In this document: one piece after another, positions 19,201 through 27,454 of the stretch | Position numbering within the stretch: the first letter of the stretch is position 1 | Layout: each line of letters opens with the position of its first letter | DNA from: Nakazawaea peltata | Lineage: Eukaryota; Ascomycota; Pichiomycetes; Alaninales; Pachysolenaceae | DNA: 64,000 nucleotides | Assembly: GCA_001599355.1 (NCBI GenBank) | Contig: BCGQ01000007.1 | Location: 745,318 to 809,317 of the forward strand | Direction: 5' to 3' | The notes under the pieces: model-generated | The model's input: the letters and a program-made list of their open reading frames with translations, nothing else | What the model was told of the DNA's origin: nothing | The model's database searches: none | Program-made: the position numbers and the translations under genes

Positions 19201-19374
19201 AGTGACGACGCAGAGTTCGAGACTAACAAAAAAGCTTTAGATAAGCTGGTTAAAAACAATGGAACCGTCAGTTTGAAGAATGATAAGAAAAAAAGAAAAT
19301 CCACGAGCTCTTCGGAAATTTATGAGGAGGAAATGAAATCATTCAAGAAGAAGTCAAAGAAATCAAAGAAATAA
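16225..19374 (+). CDS. KRE33: Kre33/NAT10 RNA cytidine acetyltransferase
   Basis: Essential nucleolar enzyme that forms N4-acetylcytidine in 18S rRNA and tRNA, with ATP hydrolysis. 1049 residues (yeast 1056). DUF1726/TmcA N-terminal region, RecD-like helicase region with the ATP loop GRGRGKSA (about 282) and DEAAAIP (about 389), GNAT acetyltransferase domain (about 530-760; MGYGSRAIELL acetyl-CoA loop at about 645), tRNA-binding/regulatory region, and a Lys-rich nuclear tail. A CTG at codon 129 (16609-16611) stands where the yeast and human proteins have Ala in the EALTPN motif. The 3' end overlaps NRK1 by 12 bp on the other strand. Confidence 0.97.
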   Translation: MVKKAIDSRIPTLIRNGVQEKQRSFFFIVGDKARNQLPNLHYLMMSADLKMNKSVLWAYKKKLLGFTSHRKKREDKIKKEIKRGIREANELDPFEAFISNQDIDYVYYKESERVLGRTYGMCILQDFELLTPNLLARTIETVEGGGLVVILLKSMTSLKQLYTMTMDIHSRYRTEAHNDVVARFNERFLLSLGSCETCLVVDDELNVLPISGGKNVKRLPPKDDDELSEKEQELKDLKESLADVQPAGSLVSLSKTVNQAQAILTFIDVIAEKNLKSTISLTAGRGRGKSAALGIAIAAAISHGYSNIFVTSPSPENLKTLFEFIFKGFDALGYTEHLDYDIIQSTNPELKKAIVRVDIKRAHRQTIQYIAPTDSHMLNQAELVIIDEAAAIPLPVVKKLLGPYLVFMASTINGYEGTGRSLSLKLIQQLRDQSVSTGPTDTVIASRSDKKKSEVEPEIHGRSLKEVVLDEPIRYAPGDPVEKWLNKLLCLDATLLKNSKFATKGCPHPSECNLFYVNRDTLFSYHPVSETFLQKMMALYVASHYKNSPNDLQLMSDAPAHQLYVLLPPIDDKDNRIPDPLCVVQVALEGEISKESIRKSLGRGVRAGGDLIPWLISQQFQDDEFGSLSGARVARIATHPDYVSMGYGSRAIELLKDYFEGKFANISENYNDDDSKYSLKRVSDLELEKSTSLLKDDVKLRDAKTLPPLLLKLSEKSPYYLDYLGVSYGLTKNLHKFWKNNGFIPVYLRQTANELTGEHSCVMLKTLENRQDKWLKEFAKDFHKRFLSLLSYNFRDFSAVQALNIIENVKGANFDEEVKQLDKQELDDNLTPFDLKRLESYSNNLLDYHVIVDMLPYLSRLYYLGKINSFKLSSIQSAVLLALGLQHKDIDTIAKELNIGSSQTIAMFAKTIKKLSKHLNDILSQEISKSLPDLEDEELKEMNGEELNVNLVEEIERELAEDLEQAGNEVVSELKEKQRELINSLNLDKYTISDDAEFETNKKALDKLVKNNGTVSLKNDKKKRKSTSSSEIYEEEMKSFKKKSKKSKK

Positions 19375-20106
19375 ATTATCGATTATATAATCTAAAGTTT
19401 GTTCTATTAAGTGACCAATTGAAGTATCATTGGAGTTTGTAAATTGGTGTAAACCCAAGTTGATTGCCTTGTCATTAAGAGACCCACCTGTGGTCTTTAC
19501 TGAATCTTCATTATCTCCGTCAATAAATAAATGTTTGTGGTATTTGTAATAGGAAGGCCATACCAATTTGTCGAAATATCCAGGGGGATCGACCCAGAAT
19601 CCTCCAATCACATTGTATCCTTGTCTTGCCTCTCTTCTTTCTTTACATTGCTGATAAGGTGCGCTGAAAAATAACTTTATATCCAAACGATCAAGGACTC
19701 TTTGATCGGTGAATAATAAAAATCCGTCTATTAAGTAGATCTTTCTATTGCCAAGTTTCTCTTTTACCGAAGGGGTCCATTTAGTCTTCTGGAGATCTTC
19801 AATCTTCTCAGGGGTTAATCTGGTCTTACTAGTACTCTCATCGATCTCTAAACTTTCGACATGGTAATTGAAATTGGGGTCTTCATGGATTTTGTTCAAT
19901 GTCTCAATAAATTTGTTGAAATCAATCGATTCTGGTGAATCCCAATTTTGTTCTCCTAATTCTTCGTCGAAAGGGATCTCACTCTCGGGTAAATAAAAGT
20001 CATCTTGATGTATAAGTTGCAGGTTTGGAATCACACTAGCAAGAGCTCTTGCTACTGTCGATTTTCCAGATGACGATAATCCACTGATTCCAATAATTAT
20101 CGACAT
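19363..20106 (-). CDS. NRK1: Nrk1 nicotinamide riboside kinase
   Basis: Phosphorylates nicotinamide riboside (and nicotinic acid riboside) to NMN in NAD+ salvage, in the cytosol. 247 residues from the ATG at 20104-20106 (yeast 240). The P-loop GLSSSGKST is at residues about 7-15, the substrate-site motif HQDDFYLPE follows at about 34, and an EQNWDSPESID motif matches the family. The stop TGA (19363-19365) lies inside the last codons of convergent KRE33. Confidence 0.93.
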   Translation of the reverse strand: MSIIIGISGLSSSGKSTVARALASVIPNLQLIHQDDFYLPESEIPFDEELGEQNWDSPESIDFNKFIETLNKIHEDPNFNYHVESLEIDESTSKTRLTPEKIEDLQKTKWTPSVKEKLGNRKIYLIDGFLLFTDQRVLDRLDIKLFFSAPYQQCKERREARQGYNVIGGFWVDPPGYFDKLVWPSYYKYHKHLFIDGDNEDSVKTTGGSLNDKAINLGLHQFTNSNDTSIGHLIEQTLDYIIDNLFL

Positions 20107-20323
20107 GGTCACCACCCTTGATTTCTTACTATTACCGCCATGTATTCGTTCTTTTATCTTGTGAGCCTTCTAGCATGAGCAAGATAAGAAAAATGAGAGG
20201 CAAACAAATATTCATAAATGCTTAGCATTTAAATCAAATTTTTAATTTTTTAAAGGGGCTCAAAAGGATCGAAAAAAACTCATTTCTGATTAACCGCCAT
20301 AGATAAGACAGTTAGTAAGCAAG

Positions 20324-20950
20324 ATGTCGGATCCTATTAATGCTAATCCAACGATTATAAATGCATCAGAGTTGCCTTCCAGATATGTGGAGAAAGTTGA
20401 GCTGAAAAAAGAGGATGATTTGGATTTGAATAGACTTCTCTCGTTGAGTTTAGTGCCACTGGATTTATTAGTGGATGGCGATGGTGATGTGATGTCGATG
20501 ACCCCACCTCTGTTGACTGATAGTGAGAGTATTGATGAAGATTATGAAGAAGAACTGGAAGATGAATTGGATGCGCAAGAAATTTACGATTTAACAGCTC
20601 ATATTTCTGATCCAGAGCATCCTTTAACTTTAGGACAATTGCTGGTTGTGAATTTGTCAGATATTACCGTCATAAATAAACCGAAGAATGAGATTTCCGA
20701 GGTGATATTGAAGATCACTCCAACTATCACACATTGTTCCTTGGCAACTTTGATCGGTTTGGGTATCAGAGTAAGACTCGAGAGATGCTTACCACCTCGT
20801 TATAGAATCACGATTTTAGTCAAGGAAAAAACTCACCAAAGTGAAAATCAAGTTAATAAACAGTTAAACGACAAAGAAAGAGTCGCTGCTGCATGCGAAA
20901 ATGATCAACTTTTAGGTGTCATTAGTCAGATGTTATCTACATGTAAATAA
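20324..20950 (+). CDS. CIA2: Cia2, cytosolic iron-sulfur assembly targeting factor (MIP18/DUF59)
   Basis: Subunit of the CIA targeting complex that hands Fe-S clusters to apoproteins such as DNA polymerases and helicases. 208 residues (yeast 231). The acidic variable N terminus is followed by the DUF59 core from about residue 85: DPEHPLTLGQL, PTITHCS..TLIGLGI, the LP.RY segment, and NKQLNDKERVAAACEND with the reactive cysteine at about 190. A CTG at codon 107 (20642-20644) falls where fungal relatives commonly read QLAVV. Convergent with MSP1, 25 bp apart. Confidence 0.93.
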   Translation: MSDPINANPTIINASELPSRYVEKVELKKEDDLDLNRLLSLSLVPLDLLVDGDGDVMSMTPPLLTDSESIDEDYEEELEDELDAQEIYDLTAHISDPEHPLTLGQLLVVNLSDITVINKPKNEISEVILKITPTITHCSLATLIGLGIRVRLERCLPPRYRITILVKEKTHQSENQVNKQLNDKERVAAACENDQLLGVISQMLSTCK

Positions 20951-20975
20951 GGGCATTAATATATTTAATATGGGA

Positions 20976-21992
20976 CTATTTATCATTGAAAAAATCTTTA
21001 AATGTAAGTGGCCTTAATTCTATCTTGGAATCGGTCGAGTTTGTATCTTTCAAATTCTGTCTGATGAACTCTCTTGTAGCAGAAAATGCTGCATTTCTTG
21101 ATAATTCTTTCAAATCACTTCCACTGTAACCATCGGTTAATTTGGCAATATCTGTAGTAGTAAAACCTTCCTCCAACTCGACATCCTTCAATAACAAATC
21201 CAAGATTTTAACACGTTGAGACATTATAGGTAATGATATTTGGAATTTCTTTGGTAATCTTCTCAAAAATGCCGAATCGATATCATCTGGTCTATTAGTT
21301 GCTCCTAAAATCATGATACGACCGTTCAGTTTTAAACCGTCCCATAATTGCATGAACTCAGCCTTCAACATAGCGGTGACCTCATGGTCTTGAGATGTTC
21401 TATCTCTCAAAAATGAGTCTATCTCATCGATAAATATAATACAAGGTTGTAATTTGTTCAGCAAGCTGAAAATAGCATCCACTAATTTGTTAGACTCTCC
21501 TACCCATTTGTCCAAGATGGAGGACATTCTGATAGAGATGAAATTTGCCCCACTTTCAACAGCCAACAGTTTCAGTAACATGGTCTTACCGCATCCAGGT
21601 GGCCCGTATAATAAAACTCCCCTTGGCAGTTGTAATAAATTCCCGTACTGAGTGTACAATTCTGGGCAAGTTAAAGGCAATAAGACGCTTTCTTTCAACT
21701 CATCTACAATAGGTTCTAACCCACCAATATCCTTGAAATTGACATTAATCTCATCTGGTGTTATCACTGAGGCCAATAACAGTCTTTCATATTCACTCAA
21801 AGTTGACAGGTCGAAATTTGGATTGGCTGTCTTGAACTTATTCAATGATTCTTTCAATTTCTTCTTGTCCTTTGTGATTGGTGACGTAACTTCATTGAGA
21901 TATGTGTTCAACAAATAGAATACAGAAACACTGGCACCTATGAGGCAAGCCAAATCAACAGCTACCTTCAAATCAAACTTGAATTTAGACAT
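20976..21992 (-). CDS. MSP1: Msp1 (ATAD1) AAA ATPase of the mitochondrial outer membrane
   Basis: Extracts mislocalised tail-anchored proteins from the outer membrane and peroxisome. 338 residues (yeast 362). One N-terminal membrane helix (about residues 9-28), then a single AAA domain: Walker A GPPGCGKT (about 131), Walker B IIFIDEID (about 187), sensor ATNRPDDID (about 230) and the arginine finger FLRRLPKKF (about 240). The CTG at codon 178 (21459-21461) sits in FSL-x-NKLQP, where yeast and human both carry Ala; this is one of the strongest indications of a CUG-Ala code. Confidence 0.95.
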   Translation of the reverse strand: MSKFKFDLKVAVDLACLIGASVSVFYLLNTYLNEVTSPITKDKKKLKESLNKFKTANPNFDLSTLSEYERLLLASVITPDEINVNFKDIGGLEPIVDELKESVLLPLTCPELYTQYGNLLQLPRGVLLYGPPGCGKTMLLKLLAVESGANFISIRMSSILDKWVGESNKLVDAIFSLLNKLQPCIIFIDEIDSFLRDRTSQDHEVTAMLKAEFMQLWDGLKLNGRIMILGATNRPDDIDSAFLRRLPKKFQISLPIMSQRVKILDLLLKDVELEEGFTTTDIAKLTDGYSGSDLKELSRNAAFSATREFIRQNLKDTNSTDSKIELRPLTFKDFFNDK

Positions 21993-22593
21993 CCCAACTC
22001 CGCTTCAATACCTTTCATCATCTAACTGAGAAGGCAAACAAGAAAATTCAAATACGATTATGGAAGTCGTGTATTTTTGACTAATTTAGAACTCACAATT
22101 CTCAGCTCTCTATTAACTATTAACTCTAAGGGAAACGATGTCACTATAGAACTACAGCTAAACTATATCCAAACTACAATATAATCAAAAATGAGGAAAG
22201 TCATATCCATTATTTAGAAGTACAGTCAACATCTTGACAAAATAAAAGAACAAGTAAGAAAACGATGACGAACGAAGAAAATGATATCAGACAGTATCTT
22301 AATTCAGTATCTCAATCAGATGTATATCATCTATTGAAATAAAGCCGATAACCATATAGCTTCATTAAGCTATTCTGCAAGGAGACAGTTCAAAAAAAAA
22401 TAATCAAAATACTTAGATTCATAACGTCGAATCTGGGCGAGAATTATTACCTTAGTTTGATATGGGCACGCCCAAGGAAAAAAAAGGGATAACACTCGGT
22501 TAGAAATAAAGGCCCTCCCCTTTGGGGGGAATCATTTCGAATGAGGCCATAGCGAAAGAATGATGAAAAGTGTTTGAGGAGGCATTACACGTC
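21993..22593. other. Intergenic region between MSP1 promoter and GPI-protein 3' end
   Basis: No gene seen. It serves as MSP1 promoter on the left and 3' UTR of the wall protein gene on the right. A CCCTCCCCTTTGGGGGG motif near 22513-22530 could form a short GC hairpin in the wall-protein transcript. Confidence 0.4.
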
Positions 22594-23421
22594 TTACAAG
22601 GCCAAAAGAGCAATGTAACCGGCAGCAGCGGCAGCGACGTAGGCGGCGATGGAACCAGAAGTGTACTTACCGTAGACTGGACCAGAAGCGGCACCCTCGA
22701 AAGTAGTTACACCACCGGTAGTGGTTGGAACTGGGTAAACGCCGGTAGTGGCACATGGAACAGTGACAGTAGTGGTGACACCGCCAATGACAGTCTCGGT
22801 GGTGGTGTAAAGAGTGTATGGACCAGTAGTTGGGAATGGCTCAGCGGTGCCGGATTCACATGGAACGGTAACGGTAAGAGTCTCGGTACCACTGACAGTT
22901 ACGGTGGTGACAGTGTAACTGGTCATGGAAGCAGAGGAAGAGGAAGAAGAACTGGACTCGATAGTGATGTAATCGGTCAAAGTCCAAGAAGAAACATCTC
23001 TCTTAGCCAAGCTTCCAGATCCCTTGTCAACAGAAACGTAAACGGTGATACCGTAAGTTGGGCCAGAAGAGGTAATTTCGGTGAATAAACCACTGAGGAA
23101 CTCGTCACCACTTGGAGTACCAGTGTAAGTAACAGTGAAAGTGTTACCGGAGGAGCTGAGGTCGGCTCCAGCATCGGAGTAAGTGAAGTCATCGAATTGG
23201 AATTGGTAGTTAGAACCACCGGCAGAGCTGTAAGTCAAAGAGACCCAAGGACCCAATTCAGCTGGAACATGCAAGTACCACAATGGGGAACCATCGTGAA
23301 CTTGGTGAGTCAAGTATGGAATAGCAGTGGTGTTGGTGGTGGTAGAGTTGGTGTACTCGGCAAAGGCGGTGGAAACCAAACCCAAGACAGAAACCAAAGC
23401 GAAAGATCTTAAGAATTGCAT
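22594..23421 (-). CDS. Predicted GPI-anchored cell-wall protein
   Basis: 275 residues with the architecture of a small covalently linked wall protein: cleavable signal peptide (residues 1 to about 21, ending STAFA), a globular N-terminal part rich in Ser/Thr/Tyr/Gly, a possible Kex2 site (LAKR, about residue 142), a Ser run, two related Thr-rich segments each ending TVTVPC, and a hydrophobic C terminus (AAYVAAAAAGYIALLAL) for GPI addition, with the omega site probably near the Gly/Ala before it. I do not recognise the N-terminal domain; the C-terminal segments resemble those of Sed1/Spi1-type wall proteins in style only. A TATATAAG box lies about 85 bp upstream, and usage of preferred codons suggests high expression. 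Confidence 0.8.
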   Translation of the reverse strand: MQFLRSFALVSVLGLVSTAFAEYTNSTTTNTTAIPYLTHQVHDGSPLWYLHVPAELGPWVSLTYSSAGGSNYQFQFDDFTYSDAGADLSSSGNTFTVTYTGTPSGDEFLSGLFTEITSSGPTYGITVYVSVDKGSGSLAKRDVSSWTLTDYITIESSSSSSSSASMTSYTVTTVTVSGTETLTVTVPCESGTAEPFPTTGPYTLYTTTETVIGGVTTTVTVPCATTGVYPVPTTTGGVTTFEGAASGPVYGKYTSGSIAAYVAAAAAGYIALLAL

Positions 23422-25920
23422 TTCTGATTAGCGAAAGTGGAAATAAATATAAATATTATCTTAGATTATACAACGGTTAAAAACTAAAGAAGGGGGATAC
23501 CTTCTTATATAAAGTTCATGTTCCCCTTTTGCTGTGGTACTTTTTTATGTTGAAGGGGGAACAGTTGCTTACTCTGAAATTGTATGCAAAAAAATACTAA
23601 AAATAAATAGAAATCAACTATGGTATGACTGTAAGACGTCAATGTTCTTACCTATTTCGGATATCTGTATTTCATTTAGCTTTTTACTTTGTATTGTCCG
23701 GCGTAATATCTCAAATCAATTGACCCAATCCATAAAAAATTATACCAAATCTTGAATTTTAATACAATTAAAGTTTCAGCTTACATATGTGCCCTTGGGG
23801 TTTGTGCCTTTTTCTTATTGTTTGTGTTCTGTGTGTTTTTTTTACCCACCTATTTGAAGTATTTTTTACTTACTAAAGTGTCAAGCTGTGAGTGAGTGCT
23901 TTTGTTGTTTTGGGTTACTTCTTGACAATAGGGCCCCGGATACGAGAGTGTGTGAGACTGACAGATACTTTCTGGGGTAGAATAACGTGATATCCCCAAG
24001 TCACTGCGAACTGAGATATCTGAGGTTATAGACGCTTTTTAGATTTTATGCTGCTTTGCCCTCTTAGATCAGCAAAAAAAAACGGATATTTGAATCACGA
24101 TGAAGCTCGTGGGCGATCATCACATCTGGATGTCCCTTACAAAATTCATGTGATTGCTTTCTCCGGTAAAACTCGAGATATGCGTATGTCTTCGATTACT
24201 GCATCAATAATTACGACGACTGTGCAAGACAATGCAAAGCAAGGCCAAGAGAGACAACTCTTTCCCCATAAAGAAAACAACCGAAATTTTTGTGTTGTAT
24301 TCTCCGATTTGCCCTCTGCGCTCAGTTTAAATGATAGTTGAAAACTGTGGAAGATAGCCTGTTCATCGAATGAACTGCCGCATCGAGTTTACCTAAGTTG
24401 AAAGTTTTTAATAAAGTTGCTTTTAGTTCCCGTTTTAGATTGAGTTTTGGGAACAATCAACTTAAACTAAACTGTATGTTACACTACACCTTTGAGCTTA
24501 ATCGGACTAAAAGGGGAACACCTACACTATATGTGATTCTTCAAAGAGGGCTACACTAAAAACACGGACTCTAAGCGAAATCCATCGCCAAACACATAGA
24601 ATGCCGTCAGAAGCCTACTACCCGATCAAAAAAGAAACGAACCCTTCGGAAAACTACAGCCAACATTTCATATGAGGTTTGTCAGCAGTCAGGGCACAAT
24701 CTTGGCTTCCTTTGCTATTTACTATTTTTCTAAATTTTTTTAGGGCAGATCTGCGGTGCGCCTTCCTATATAGGATAGTTAATGAAATGAATTGCAGGAA
24801 AAAAGTTGTGGTGTTTACCATCTCTAAGAAATAATTCTACAGATGAGCTAAGAGGTCTGAATTATTATTTAACTCTACAAGATCTCCCTTATATATTATG
24901 GAATCAACGTAATAATTAGATGATGTTTACTACTCCTCTGAATCGTACCATCTAAGCTCCAATAGATAAGGTTACCCGTCAAAAAATGCCCCCGGGCTTT
25001 TCCTTCGGCTGCTAAGGATTATGTGGGTTGTGCGCCATTTCAAAATCCCCTATTGTTTTTCCTTTAGTTATCCCAATATTGCTTTAAAGTAGACTTGAAA
25101 TTTTACTGCTTTACTGTGTCAGGTATAGTGGGAGCCACATAATATGTGCATTTTGGTATGCGATGCACGTTTTTGGCCAGAATTTCTATCAAAACAGTGT
25201 TCCATCGCATGCAAACAATTTGTGCTTTGTAAAAAGAACACCTTTCTCAAGCAGCACAAGTTCGAGTTAACCTCTTTTGTAAACCACTAGCTCAATTTCT
25301 CCTAATTTCAAGATATATCTAATATAATTATATTTTGAACATAGTTATAATGGAGTTCTAAATAAATTGTAATTTGCTCATGAGAATAACCCTTTAGTAG
25401 GGCATTCTTTTTATGAACTCCATAACCTGTCAAAATGTACCAGATATGGTATAACAAATATCCTAAGACAGATTTCTTAAAACCGAGCAATTCTATCAAC
25501 TCAGTACTACAATGTGAAAGGTAGAGACCCTCAGAAATCAATCAAACTACTGTGATGACATTCTTCACCATATCATCATTCCTTCTTCATAGCCTCTGTG
25601 CGTTCTTATCAGTGCGGCTCAAATACCTCTTGTAGCCGAGTATAACTCATCTCTTCTCTCTCCACATGATCAATTTGACTCTATTCCACAAAATAAAGTC
25701 GCTAGGATCTATTCGGAGCAAAACCATCCAAATGACCCTAAATGTCTCAGATGACCTCAATCCTACACCCCTCTCTGCTTTTGTACAAATTAAGCTTTTC
25801 TCTGCCGATGGGGGGAAAAATACTATAAGTTCCCCGGTTTTCCTACGGAAAAATCAAATACGATTTGAAAGAGGGGATCACTAATTGGATCGTAACTTAC
25901 TATAATTAGAATCGTCGAAT
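23422..25920. other. Long divergent intergenic region (2.5 kb)
   Basis: No credible gene on either strand: open frames are short and lack recognisable features. The left end is the promoter of the wall-protein gene (TATATAAAG at 23506-23514, read on the minus strand). The right end is the promoter of the dioxygenase gene. The middle is ordinary mixed sequence with several CTACAC repeats near 24480-24560. Its length is unusual among the otherwise compact spacers, so it may hold distal regulatory sites or a non-coding transcript. Confidence 0.4.
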
Positions 25921-27084
25921 ATGAGTACTACCACTACAGTCACGTCTACTCCAAGTCTCATCTTGAGACCATCTGAAAGCGATGAGTACAAGACTCTTGA
26001 TCAATTGAAGCTGGCCCAGTACAGTGTAAAGCCAAGACTTGTTATCAAGAATCTGAATCTTTATGAAGATGCATCTGCCACCGATAAGGTAGACAAGCAA
26101 ATTATTTACAAGCGTGCTGAGCAATTCTATGGCAAGGCTCCATACAATGACTGGAGAGATGATTTTATTAAGAATGGATATGCTGTGGTCAAGGGTGCTG
26201 TTCCAAAAGACAGAGCTGCTGGCTATGAAAAGCTGTTACATGATTATATGAAATCTTTCAAATGTACCGAGGGATTAGATTTGAATGATAGTTCTACTTG
26301 GTTGGAGAAGAACTTACCTGCTCATAGTCCAAACAATGTCTATAGTATGTATGGATCTTCTCATGAGAAGTTCATGTGGGATCTGAGACAAGAACAAGGT
26401 GTTTTGGATCTGTTCTCCAAGATCTGGGGCACAGATGAATTGATTGTATCATTTGATGGTTTCAATTTCTCCTTACCAAACAGAAAAGATGTACCAAAAA
26501 GTGCTCTGTGGCCTCATGTCGACCAAAGTCCAATGAAGACCAATTTACAATGTGTTCAAGGTATCATCAACTTGAGTAATGCTACAGGAAGCCAAGACGG
26601 AAGTTTGGTTGTTTTCAAAGGATCTCATAAGATTTTGGAAGAATTCTTCGAGACCCAAACGGACAAATCTACATGGAAAGTAAAGGATGGTTTCAATTTC
26701 TCTCCCCTGCAATTGAAATGGTTTGAAGAAAGAGGTTGTGAGATCCTTAGAGTATCACTGGAGCCAGGAGACTTGATCCTTTGGGACTCAAGAACCATTC
26801 ATTACGGTGGTGCCCCAGGTGAAAAGTCGAACCAAATCAGATCGGTTATTTACGCTTCTTACAGTCCAAGGGAGTTTGCCAGTGAAGAAACTTTAAAGAG
26901 AAAGAAGCAAATGTTGGACAAATGGAGTGGTACCACTCATTGGGCTCATGATAACATTGTCGACAGAGATTTCCTCCCACTTACCTATGACCATCAACCT
27001 GATCCAGAAAACAGAGTCGAGCCAAAGACCAAACCAGAAATGACCGATAAGCTTCTCAGATTAGCTGGTGCTCTTCCTTACTGA
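25921..27084 (+). CDS. PhyH-type Fe(II)/2-oxoglutarate dioxygenase
   Basis: 387 residues with a phytanoyl-CoA dioxygenase fold. Iron ligands: His and Asp in WPHVDQSP (about 200-202) and distal His in RTIHYGG (about 296); the 2-oxoglutarate Arg is likely in QIRSVIY (about 306). GTDELIVSFDG precedes the core as in many fungal members. No targeting signal is obvious. Fungal proteins of this type are mostly uncharacterised, so the substrate is unknown. Two CTG codons, 164 (26410-26412, in V-L-D-x-FSKIWGT) and 280 (26758-26760, before EPGDLILWD), lie where I expect Ala in the family. Confidence 0.85.
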   Translation: MSTTTTVTSTPSLILRPSESDEYKTLDQLKLAQYSVKPRLVIKNLNLYEDASATDKVDKQIIYKRAEQFYGKAPYNDWRDDFIKNGYAVVKGAVPKDRAAGYEKLLHDYMKSFKCTEGLDLNDSSTWLEKNLPAHSPNNVYSMYGSSHEKFMWDLRQEQGVLDLFSKIWGTDELIVSFDGFNFSLPNRKDVPKSALWPHVDQSPMKTNLQCVQGIINLSNATGSQDGSLVVFKGSHKILEEFFETQTDKSTWKVKDGFNFSPLQLKWFEERGCEILRVSLEPGDLILWDSRTIHYGGAPGEKSNQIRSVIYASYSPREFASEETLKRKKQMLDKWSGTTHWAHDNIVDRDFLPLTYDHQPDPENRVEPKTKPEMTDKLLRLAGALPY

Positions 27085-27454
27085 AAAGGGGAATTTTCAC
27101 CCGTTATTTAATGCCTTATCTACTCCCCGCTTTTTTGAGGGATTATAAGAAAGCAATTAATTTTTAAAATTGTGTAGAAATTGTAGAAGTGCGTGATCCA
27201 TCCCAAGAAGAAACTAAATTTGTTTCTAGACAGATCAATTGTGTCCTCCATGTAGACCTATCTCCGCCTTTTGAGTAACCTCGGCATTAAACGAATTGCT
27301 TATCCGCCGCATCGCTCAAAGTGGCAATTTAGGGGCTGTCTCAAAATTCGAGGCTCGCGCGCGCTTTAAGAAAATCTCAAAAAGTAAACAAGACACTAAA
27401 AATTTTAATAGCGCTAGCCGAGACAAGGAAGAGAAGCCCATAGACGTAGGCAAG
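27085..27454. other. Intergenic region with open frame but no ATG
   Basis: It follows the dioxygenase gene. From about 27296 the frame of the next gene is already open, but no ATG occurs in it before 27455. It includes a GCGCGCGC stretch near 27357. It probably serves as 5' leader and promoter. Confidence 0.4.

Noticed and set aside
24048-24341. 97-codon open frame in the long divergent region
   Set aside because: No recognisable motif, no good start context, and composition like the surrounding non-coding DNA.
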